From: SB15 sp964639245
Lineage (GTDB): Bacteria; Chloroflexota; Anaerolineae; Aggregatilineales; J027
Length of the DNA stretch: 39,496 nt
Reading direction: 5' to 3'
Assembly (NCBI GenBank): GCA_964639245.1
Contig: CAZXCU010000029.1
Span: forward strand, 1-39,496
Below the pieces are notes generated by a model that did no database searches, was not told where the DNA came from, and worked only from the letters and a program-made list of their open reading frames with translations. Within the stretch, counting starts at the first letter, position 1; each line of letters opens with the position of its first letter. Below, piece after piece: positions 30,244 to 36,853 of this stretch. A program made the position numbers and the translations under genes.

Positions 30244-31142
30244 CTAACCGGATGTTACCTGACGGATGAAGGTGACTAAAATATCAATGTCGGTCACGAT
30301 GCCTTCGTCGGTTTCGACCTGAATATTGCCCACAATATGATGATTGACTCCCGGCGCGATGTAAAAAATGGTTCGCACACCTGCCGACTCCAGCGCTTCT
30401 GCCAGCAATTGCGACCCCGCACTGCTCACAGTGGTATCGGCATCGCCATGAAAAATAAGGAAGGGCGGTTCGCTGCCATCCACCCACGAAAGCGGAGTCA
30501 GGGGACGGGCAATGTCTAAAATTTCCGCGTCTGAAAGTCCCGCCAAGTCAACGCCCGTGTAATTTTCGATGTAGGTGCGTCCGTTGGGGTTGATTTGTTC
30601 GCCGAGTTCAAAAATATTGCTGCTGGCATAGCTGACCACCCCGGCGATTCTGGCGGGGGTCGGATGTGGACAGCCTTCCATATAGAGTGGGGTGTCGTCA
30701 ATCACGCCGAGCATGTTGGCAAGATAGGCTCCGGCGGAATAGCCCACCACTACGACCTTTTCTGCATCAAAGGGGTAGCTTTCAGTCCGGGCTTGAATCC
30801 ATGCCAGCGCACAAAAACTGTCTTGAATCTGGGCAGGGTAGGGGTGGTCGGGCAAAAAGCGATAATTGATGGCGACCACCGCGAAGCCTTCCTGCACCAG
30901 CACCGCCGCCAAACCGAACATGCTTTGTTTATCGCTCTGGGTGAAGCCCCCGCCGTGAATCAGTAGAATCGTCGGGACAGGTGAGTCGGTTGTCGGGTAA
31001 TACACATCCAGCGTATGCCGCACCGTGTTATCTTCAACATATGGGATATAAAAATCGGCATGGTAGGGGCAGGAAGGGATTCCTGTGCAAGCGTGGGGAT
31101 GGATAAGGACAAAAGGATCAGCAGCGCAAAGAAAAATTTCAT
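30244..31142 (-). CDS. Exported alpha/beta hydrolase (esterase/lipase-like) with a frameshift near the N-terminus
   Basis: The main frame encodes an alpha/beta hydrolase of the carboxylesterase/BD-FAE type: TILLIHGGGFTQSDK (oxyanion hole), VVVVGYSAGAYLAN (nucleophile Ser in GYSAG), PPFLIFHGDADTTV (acid) and GVNHHIVGN (His). A good signal peptide, MKFFFALLILLSLSIPTLAQ, starts at the ATG 31142 in a different frame. Joining it to the hydrolase frame needs an indel of one or two bases near 31060-31090. A palindromic repeat (31066-31088) lies right there. The gene is thus probably broken by the repeat, or the base call in the repeat is wrong. An in-frame start further upstream (31170) gives no sensible N-terminus. 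Confidence 0.72.
31066..31088. repeat. Palindromic repeat at the esterase frameshift
   Basis: On the minus strand it reads CACAGGAATCCCTTCCTGCC then CC. Apart from two central bases, the core GGAATCNNTTCCTGCCCCTA matches the intergenic repeat at 6869-6892. It lies at the junction of the signal peptide and the mature hydrolase. Confidence 0.55.
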
Positions 31143-31192
31143 GGCAAAAACCCATTCCTATTTGTAGCAAGTGGACTCAGCATAATTTAAAG

Positions 31193-31546
31193 TTAGCGGG
31201 TGAAAAAAGTTTCTTGCAAAAAACGCATCGCCGCGAAAATTTGCTGGATGCGTTCGGGGGAGAGGGTGCCGATATAATCCCCCAAATGAGTTTTCTCGAC
31301 GGTGGAAATTTTCGAGACTTCGATGAGGCTTTGTTTGGGCAGATGCGCTTCCCCGTCATGCAGCAGAATCGTTCCCGGTAAACTGGCGCGTTTGAGGTTG
31401 GTGGTCAGCGCACACACCACCACCGTAAGAATCCGACTCTGGTTGAGCAGGTCATCTTGAATCACCACATAGGGATGAGGGATGTCCGATTCAAGGCCGC
31501 TAATCCAATAAATGTCGCCCTGATGAATCACGGTTGGTTGGCTCAA
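31193..31546 (-). CDS. PemK/MazF-family toxin-like protein
   Basis: This 117-aa protein has the PemK/MazF (Kid/CcdB fold) pattern. It opens VIHQGDIYWISG, continues PHPYVVIQDDLLNQSRILTVVVCALTTNLKRASLPGTILL, and includes GLPKQS-like HLPKQSLIEVSKISTVEKTHLGDYIGTL. MazF proteins are sequence-specific endoribonucleases, though the exact catalytic residues were not confirmed here. The start ATG overlaps the stop of the upstream HEAT-repeat gene in ATGA (31543-31546), so translation is coupled. No MazE-like antitoxin gene is seen next to it, and the HEAT protein takes the usual antitoxin position. Confidence 0.85.
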   Translation of the reverse strand: MSQPTVIHQGDIYWISGLESDIPHPYVVIQDDLLNQSRILTVVVCALTTNLKRASLPGTILLHDGEAHLPKQSLIEVSKISTVEKTHLGDYIGTLSPERIQQIFAAMRFLQETFFTR

Positions 31547-32304
31547 TTTTTCCGTCCGCTTAATGTTTTGGATACAGCCGTAGCGATGGCACGCACGGGT
31601 GGGTGCGGGTCGTTTTTCATCTGTTCAATGATGGGTAAGGCGCGGACATCGCCGATATTGCCGAGTGCTTCGACAATCGCAAAACGGACGTGCCAAGCGT
31701 CGGTCTCAAGGGCGGCGATCAACGGGTCAACCGCGCTTTCATCGGCAAGATCGCCCAGTAAATTAGCCGCGAGTTCGCGCACCTGTGTGGATTCCTGTGT
31801 TAAAGCCTGAATCAGATGGGGGAGGGCGGGCTTGCCCAATGATTCGAGCGCTTCACGGGCTGTCCAACTGACATTTTGAATCGGGTCATTCAGGCTGGTA
31901 ATCAGCGCGTCAATGGCCTGTGCCTCGCCAATTTGACCGAGCGCATACACCGATTTTAAACGCACGGCGGGGTCAGTGTCCTGTGTCGCAAGGATGAGCG
32001 CGGAAACAGCCTGCACATCACCGATTTTGCCGAGCGCATGAACAAGGTGATGCCGCACCTGTGAATCGGGATGGTTGATTTCATGCAGCAGGGCAGCAAC
32101 AGCATTTTTACCATGTCGCGCCAGTGTCCATGTCGCATCTTCCCGCACATTCAGGTCGTCGTCCGTACACAGGACGCGCACCAATTCGGCAATGGCATGG
32201 GAGTCGTTGGCGGTGCCGGGTTGCAGTTGGAGGACGGCTTGGCTGCGCTGCCTGACATCCGGTGAAGCGAGTTGTGCCACAAGGCTTTCAATGGGGGTGG
32301 GCAT
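31543..32304 (-). CDS. HEAT-repeat protein (PBS lyase-type repeats)
   Basis: This 253-aa protein is built of about seven ~31-residue HEAT-like repeats, such as DPAVRLKSVYALGQIGEAQAIDALITSL, DPIQNVSWTAREALESLGKPALPHLIQAL and DAWHVRFAIVEALGNIGDVRALPIIEQM. The superhelix is a protein-binding scaffold, and some relatives act as phycobilin lyases or regulatory partners. No lyase context exists here. The ATG at 32304 has AGAGG eight nucleotides upstream and is preferred over upstream in-frame codons whose translation (KGWLGIIPLYSS) shows no repeats. Its stop overlaps the toxin start. It follows TIR-FGE gene 4 on the same strand with 140 bp between. Confidence 0.88.
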   Translation of the reverse strand: MPTPIESLVAQLASPDVRQRSQAVLQLQPGTANDSHAIAELVRVLCTDDDLNVREDATWTLARHGKNAVAALLHEINHPDSQVRHHLVHALGKIGDVQAVSALILATQDTDPAVRLKSVYALGQIGEAQAIDALITSLNDPIQNVSWTAREALESLGKPALPHLIQALTQESTQVRELAANLLGDLADESAVDPLIAALETDAWHVRFAIVEALGNIGDVRALPIIEQMKNDPHPPVRAIATAVSKTLSGRKN

Positions 32305-32444
32305 GGGTTGGCCTCTGGATGAATACAGGGGTATTATACCCAACCACCCCTTTTTATTGACATGGGGTTTTGAAAACTGACGCAAGCTCAAAAATCCTGT
32401 GGTTTGCCCCGCCTCTTTCCATGAGATAAAAGCCAGTACACACC

Positions 32445-34115
32445 CTAACGACGGCAGACCCGAAAGCCGAGGTAGCCGTTCTCGACAGACGGGTCGTAGT
32501 CGAGACGGACGGACACCCGCACAAGGTTTTCATAGTCGCCCCAAGACCCTCCGCGAAGCGCACGGATGGCCTCGCTTTCTATGTCAACTTTGTCGGCGGT
32601 GTGCGGTTGATAGGGGGCTGCCCACTTGGAGAGCGACCATTCCCAGACATTGCCACTCATGTCCAGCACCCCATACGGCGATGCCCCTGCCGGAAACATC
32701 CCCACCGCGCTCGTGCGCCCGATGTTTGATGCTCCTGTATTGCCTTTATTGGCATCCAAGGTATCGCCATAAGGATAAAGCCACTCCGTCGTGCCACGCG
32801 CCGCTTTTTCAAATTCCGCTTCGGTGGGCAAGCGGATGTCCATCCCTCTCTGTTGGCTTAACCAGCGGCAGAAAGCGACGGCCTCATACCATGTCACCCC
32901 GATGACCGGATGATTGGCGATGTGCCAGTCCGGGTCTTGCCAGTAATTTTCAGGTTGATTTTTGCGGCCTTTCCATTGCCAGCCCGCCTGCGTCCAGTAG
33001 GCCGAATTTTTATACCCGCCATCCTGCACAAAGGCTTCGTACTGAGCCACTGTCACCGCATATTGCGCGATATAAAAGGTTGGCAGGCTCACCTTCTGCA
33101 AACGAACTTCATTTTCATGAGCATCTTTATCCTTGCGACGGTTGCTGCCAAATAAAAAACTCCCCGCAGGCACTTCGCACCAGACAATATCGGGCAGCCC
33201 ATCTTTATCAAGTCCTACGCCCGGACGCGGATCACCGATTTCCGCCAAGCGCCGCCCGATTCCCCAACGTTCGTTGGGTTGTGTGTTTAAGTCATCAATT
33301 TGCGCGAATAACTGCTTCCTCTCCGCAATCATTTTTAACTTAAAATATTTTATCGCCAGTTCCTGCGGGTCATAATCGGGATACACTGCCAAGAATTTTT
33401 GCAGCGCGTTCGCCATGTTGTCCGGCGCGTACTGTTCCATCACTAGCAGCGTCTCATATTCCTTTTGGGCGCGGGCGAGCCGTTCCTGTTCCAGCCGTTG
33501 GCGGTTGTCGTCCTCCACCGCCTGCTGGACTTTGCGTTCAAACTCATCGATATCAAAAAAAGCGGGAACTTCATCGGAGGCGCGAATCTGGCCTAAAATA
33601 TTGAGCGATTCCGCCCACTGCTGGCTGCTGTTGGCCTTGAAAAAAAGTTTGATGGCTTCATGCACATCAAAACCGTTGTGGGGCGGCAGCGGGTCAACGG
33701 GCAGCACGGTTTTGTCTGCCCCGCTTTTTTTCCGTGCGGGGGTGATGTACTCGCCCAACCGCTTGCACAAATCCGCATCCGGCATTCCGCCATGCGTGAC
33801 ATTTTCAAATTGGGTCAGCACAAACACCGGCCAATTCTCGCCGTTGAGCAGCAGGGGAAACAGGGGCTTTTTTTGTTCCAACGCCAGAAACACTTCGCGC
33901 TGTACCCACTCCGACGACTCCGACTCAGGGGTCATCACCACCACAAACGCGGCGCACCCCTGCAAGCCCTTCACAATCGCGTTCCACCAGTTGACTCCAG
34001 ATTCGATTTTCTGGTTGTCAATCCAGATGTCAAAGCCCTGCTGCTGGAAAAATTCCGCCAACTGCATGGCATACGGTTTATTTTTGGTACTGTAGCTGAT
34101 AAAAATATACGACAC
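32445..34115 (-). CDS. TIR - helical linker - FGE-like fusion protein 4, with candidate hypervariable C-terminus
   Basis: This 556-aa protein has a TIR domain (1 to about 130; YIFISYSTKNK, FDIWIDN, Glu74 in SEWVQRE). A helical insert of ~130 residues follows (LFFKANSSQQWAESLNILGQ... and LQKFLAVYPDYDPQELAIKYFK), similar in position and type to protein 1. After GDPRPGVGLDKDGLPDIVW comes the FGE/SUMF1-like domain (VAQYEAFVQDGGY, WYEAVAFCRWLS, RLPTEAEFEKAARG, LDMSGNVWEW, LRGGSW, GFRVC). No catalytic FGE Cys pair is seen. The start is GTG with GGAG nine nucleotides upstream, as in proteins 1 and 5. The RGGSW-to-GFRVC codons show the third-position-conserved pattern with gene 3. A role as NAD-consuming recognition protein is an inference. 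Confidence 0.88.
   Translation of the reverse strand: MSYIFISYSTKNKPYAMQLAEFFQQQGFDIWIDNQKIESGVNWWNAIVKGLQGCAAFVVVMTPESESSEWVQREVFLALEQKKPLFPLLLNGENWPVFVLTQFENVTHGGMPDADLCKRLGEYITPARKKSGADKTVLPVDPLPPHNGFDVHEAIKLFFKANSSQQWAESLNILGQIRASDEVPAFFDIDEFERKVQQAVEDDNRQRLEQERLARAQKEYETLLVMEQYAPDNMANALQKFLAVYPDYDPQELAIKYFKLKMIAERKQLFAQIDDLNTQPNERWGIGRRLAEIGDPRPGVGLDKDGLPDIVWCEVPAGSFLFGSNRRKDKDAHENEVRLQKVSLPTFYIAQYAVTVAQYEAFVQDGGYKNSAYWTQAGWQWKGRKNQPENYWQDPDWHIANHPVIGVTWYEAVAFCRWLSQQRGMDIRLPTEAEFEKAARGTTEWLYPYGDTLDANKGNTGASNIGRTSAVGMFPAGASPYGVLDMSGNVWEWSLSKWAAPYQPHTADKVDIESEAIRALRGGSWGDYENLVRVSVRLDYDPSVENGYLGFRVCRR
32454..32564 (-). other. Candidate DGR variable repeat (TIR-FGE gene 4)
   Basis: The minus-strand partner of 26352-26462. 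Codon-by-codon comparison gives 18/24 matching third bases, against 10/24 first and 11/24 second. Fifteen of the 18 conserved third bases are C or T, as expected if the ancestral codons were AAY. It ends with the shared GGCTTTCGGGTCTGC. Confidence 0.5.
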
Positions 34116-34123
34116 AGGTACTT

Positions 34124-34171
34124 GCTCCGACTCTGCGGATTATCATAACGTAAAATCGGCACACACGGCAA
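34124..34171 (-). promoter_or_regulatory. Promoter and conserved leader of TIR-FGE gene 4
   Basis: On the minus strand TTGCCG (34171-34166), an 18-bp spacer and TATGAT (34147-34142). The 28-nt block 34151-34124 (ACGTTATGATAATCC to GGAGC) aligns gap-free to the other leaders and ends eight nucleotides before the GTG. Confidence 0.65.
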
Positions 34172-34204
34172 CTCATTTTTCGCTTTGACCATCCATCAGA
34201 GTGC

Positions 34205-34251
34205 TTGTCCCATCCCCCCGATAGCGTTATCATCAGGATCATACGTGGAGC
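34205..34251 (+). promoter_or_regulatory. Promoter and conserved leader of TIR-FGE gene 5
   Basis: TTGTCC (34205-34210), a 17-bp spacer and TATCAT (34228-34233). The 28-nt block at 34224-34251 (GCGTTATCAT to GGAGC) has the same spacing as in genes 1, 3 and 4 and ends eight nucleotides before the GTG. Genes 4 and 5 diverge from this 144-bp region. Confidence 0.65.
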
Positions 34252-34259
34252 GCGAACCT

Positions 34260-35597
34260 GTGTCTCATATTTTCATCAGCTACAGCAAAAAAAATAAATC
34301 CTATACCGATAAACTGGTCGATTACCTAGAAAAAGCGGGCTTTCATATCTGGTATGATGGACGGATTGATTTTGGTACAAGCTGGGAACGGGAAATTGTC
34401 AAAGCCATTGAAGCCTGCACCGCTTTTATCGTGGTCATGACTCCTGAATCTTATGAAAGTGAATGGGTTTCTAATGAGTGTCAACATGCGAGTGAACTCG
34501 GAAAACCGCAATTTCCGATTCTCTTGGCAGGAGACGTATTTTTCCGCTATAAATCCAAACAATATGTCGATGTGCGCGGGGAAGTTCTTCCGCCCGAAAG
34601 TTTTCTGCAACGGTTAGCCGCCTACAGTGAACGCCACCAACAGCAGGGAAAAAATCTGGCTGATTCGGAAAACAGGTTAGGTAAAGGACATGTGTCCCCA
34701 TCCGAACAGCACTTGCTGATTGAACGCCTGAATAACCTCACCACGCAACCCTCTGAAAGAGCAACAATTGGATTAAGGCTAGCAGAAATTGGCGATCCAC
34801 GGACAGGCATCGGATTAGATGAAACGGAACTACCCGATTTCGCTTGGATAAAAATTCCAGCAGGGTCATTTTTATTCGGGAGCAATCGTAAAAAAGACAA
34901 ACATGCCAAAGATCATGAACCTGACCAGCGTGAATACTCCTTACCCACATTTCATCTGGCACAGTATCCCGTGACCTATGCTCAATATGAAGTGTTTGTA
35001 CAAGATAAAGGGTATGAAAACCCGCTTTACTGGACTCAAGCAGGCTGGCAATGGAAAGGGAACAAAAAACATCCTGAAAATTACTGGCAATATCCCAAAT
35101 GGCATCTCTCAAATTATCCCGTTATTGGTGTCACATGGTACGAGGCAACCGCGTTTTGTCGCTGGTTCAGCAGCAAATGTGGGTTGGAGGTGCGTCTGCC
35201 TACCGAAACCGAATTTGAAAAAGCAGCACGCGGCACGACTGATTGGATTTATCCCTATGGAGATGGATTTGAGGCGACAAGAATCAATACCAGCGAAGCC
35301 AACCTCAAACATACCAGCGCCGTCGGCGTATTTCCGCAGGGAGCATCCCCATATGGAGTAATGGATTTGGCAGGAAATGTTTGGGAATGGTCGTTGTCTC
35401 TCTGGTCAACACCCTACCAGCACATGACCTCCGACACCATAGAATGGGATGGTTTCGCACCGCGTGTAATTCGTGGCGGGTCGTGGTACAGAAATAACGA
35501 CGCGGCAAGAATCTCATCGCGCAGTTATTTTAGCCCGTTGGGTGCGGAATATGACATCGGCTTTCGGGTCTGCTGTGAGGGAAACCCAATGCCTTAA
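34260..35597 (+). CDS. TIR - FGE-like fusion protein 5
   Basis: This 445-aa protein has a TIR domain (1 to about 125; SHIFISYSKKNK, FHIWYDG, Glu73 in SEWVSNE) and a linker (ERATIGLRLAEIGDPRTGIGLDETELPDF). Its FGE/SUMF1-like domain has FLFGSNRKKDKHAKDHEPD, YPVTYAQYEVFVQDKGYENPLYW, TWYEATAFCRWFS, RLPTETEFEKAARG, MDLAGNVWEW, IRGGSWYRNNDAARISSRS and GFRVCC. The FGE part is closest to protein 4, with which it is divergently paired, but its TIR-FGE linker is short. GTG at 34260 is chosen because GGAG lies nine nucleotides before it and paralogues start at the same residue; the frame is open further upstream without homology. Its TAA shares TTAA with the convergent secreted-protein gene. Confidence 0.87.
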   Translation: MSHIFISYSKKNKSYTDKLVDYLEKAGFHIWYDGRIDFGTSWEREIVKAIEACTAFIVVMTPESYESEWVSNECQHASELGKPQFPILLAGDVFFRYKSKQYVDVRGEVLPPESFLQRLAAYSERHQQQGKNLADSENRLGKGHVSPSEQHLLIERLNNLTTQPSERATIGLRLAEIGDPRTGIGLDETELPDFAWIKIPAGSFLFGSNRKKDKHAKDHEPDQREYSLPTFHLAQYPVTYAQYEVFVQDKGYENPLYWTQAGWQWKGNKKHPENYWQYPKWHLSNYPVIGVTWYEATAFCRWFSSKCGLEVRLPTETEFEKAARGTTDWIYPYGDGFEATRINTSEANLKHTSAVGVFPQGASPYGVMDLAGNVWEWSLSLWSTPYQHMTSDTIEWDGFAPRVIRGGSWYRNNDAARISSRSYFSPLGAEYDIGFRVCCEGNPMP

Positions 35598-36649
35598 TCT
35601 GCCAGTGTTAGCGTTTCAAATATCGCCGCAACGGTTTCGGCGTAATCCTCCCACACATCGGCAGGGGCAAGCGCCATCAACGCGACCAGGCGCGTTTCGC
35701 CATCGGCAATCACAATCTGCACGCGGCGCTCATTTTGAATATCCAGCAAAATGCCTGTCAGCCCGTCCGCGTTTGTCCATGTTTCCACGGCAATTTCGCC
35801 TTCAAAATCAGGGTTGCTGCCTAAAATTCCGGCAAGGTCAAATTCTTCAACCACAATTTCAGCGTTCAGCGTACCGTCCGCGTTGTAGGCTTCCTCTGGA
35901 AACAAGGATTTTTCCCGTTCAAACGCGGTCATGAACACCCCCTCAAGCGCATCGAACTCGGCGCGAAACGTGGCGGCGGAAAAATCGCTGGCGATGATGG
36001 GCAACCCGTCCGCATCCGCCAACCACCAACTCGGCGGAATCTTTACACTAGCTGCTCCTTCCAGAATCTCGACGGTCAGGGTGGGGTCAGTCTGGTCGCT
36101 CAAATCGGTATAGGCGAGGGTGTCGAGGATGGCATCAATCTCCGAAATGGTGTTCTCCGGCGCAAATCCCAGAATCAGCAGCAAATTGCCCTGTGCATCC
36201 GCCCCCGCCAGCACCCGCAAATGCACCCCGTTGGCCTGCACCACGTTATAGGAATCGCCGCGCACTTCGCCCACGTCCAAAACGGATTTTTCCAACTGTT
36301 GGGCGTTCGCCGTAGCAATTTGCGCCCCGAAACCCGCCACGGTCAACTCCAGCGCGGACAGAAATCCGGCAGGCCACACCACCGCCACAATCCCTTCCCC
36401 CGCGAAATCTGAGGAATCCAGCGTTTCAAAACCGGCAATCGACTCGGTTTGGGGTGGGGCAATCGAAAGCGCTTCGGCGGGGAACAAGCCCTGGGTACTG
36501 TCCACGGGATTGGTCGTGGCAATCCAATTTTCGGGGACTTCAAAACTGTAGCGTCCCGAAAGCGGCATGACTTTTTTCGTCTCGGCTTGTGCGTTGACCA
36601 GTGGCACAATCAGCAGAATCAGCAGGCATCCGATGAGGTATTTTTTCAT
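35594..36649 (-). CDS. Secreted protein of unknown function with two PsbP/DUF1795-like halves
   Basis: This 351-aa protein has a Sec signal peptide (KKYLIGCLLILLIVPLVNAQA). Two similar halves follow. The first runs LSGRYSFEVPENWIATTNPVD...FETLDS to ILDTLAYTD, and the second runs VEILEGAASVKIPPSWWLADADG to VAAIFETLTLAD. Each has 'P..W......' near the start and a closing 'I..I..TL' helix, like PsbP or DUF1795-type beta domains. No active site is seen. The ATG at 36649 starts the signal peptide; a TTG 12 nt earlier would add four residues. No strong ribosome binding site was found. It is divergent from the nusA operon. Confidence 0.7.
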   Translation of the reverse strand: MKKYLIGCLLILLIVPLVNAQAETKKVMPLSGRYSFEVPENWIATTNPVDSTQGLFPAEALSIAPPQTESIAGFETLDSSDFAGEGIVAVVWPAGFLSALELTVAGFGAQIATANAQQLEKSVLDVGEVRGDSYNVVQANGVHLRVLAGADAQGNLLLILGFAPENTISEIDAILDTLAYTDLSDQTDPTLTVEILEGAASVKIPPSWWLADADGLPIIASDFSAATFRAEFDALEGVFMTAFEREKSLFPEEAYNADGTLNAEIVVEEFDLAGILGSNPDFEGEIAVETWTNADGLTGILLDIQNERRVQIVIADGETRLVALMALAPADVWEDYAETVAAIFETLTLAD

Positions 36650-36751
36650 GGTGGTGTCCAAGTTGTGTATGACGGTGAGGCTATTCTAAAACGTTCGAGA
36701 CAAAAATGCTTCAGCCACCCCGATTCTATGATAATCCCAATGCAAAACCTC

Positions 36752-36780
36752 TTGTATCCCATATGGGAGCGTGCTATACT
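36752..36780 (+). promoter_or_regulatory. Promoter of the nusA operon with a palindromic spacer
   Basis: TTGTAT (36752-36757), a 17-bp spacer and TATACT (36775-36780) with an extended TGC. The perfect palindrome TCCCATATGGGA (36757-36768) lies between the hexamers and could be an operator. Confidence 0.6.
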
Positions 36781-36853
36781 TTGGGTAACAACTTATCTCA
36801 ATGGAGAGAAGTGGGACACCCCCACTTTTTTTTATATCTATACAGGGAAAACC

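Noticed and set aside
34185..34259. N-terminal extension of TIR-FGE protein 5
   Set aside because: The extra residues show no homology, cover the promoter, and lack a ribosome binding site; GTG at 34260 has GGAG at the same spacing as its paralogues.
35559..35573. TIR-FGE gene 5 as a third member of the same variable-repeat set
   Set aside because: It shares GGCTTTCGGGTCTGC and loop length, but only 5 of 24 third codon positions match gene 3, so there is no sign of a common template.
5125..35597. Formylglycine-generating (sulfatase-modifying) or EgtB-type activity of the FGE-like domains
   Set aside because: The active-site Cys pair of FGE and the His/Glu iron ligands of EgtB are not seen, and no sulfatase gene is nearby.
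36449..36853. Upstream extension of the nusA frame
   Set aside because: It overlaps the oppositely oriented secreted-protein gene and the promoter, and NusA homology begins at 36854.
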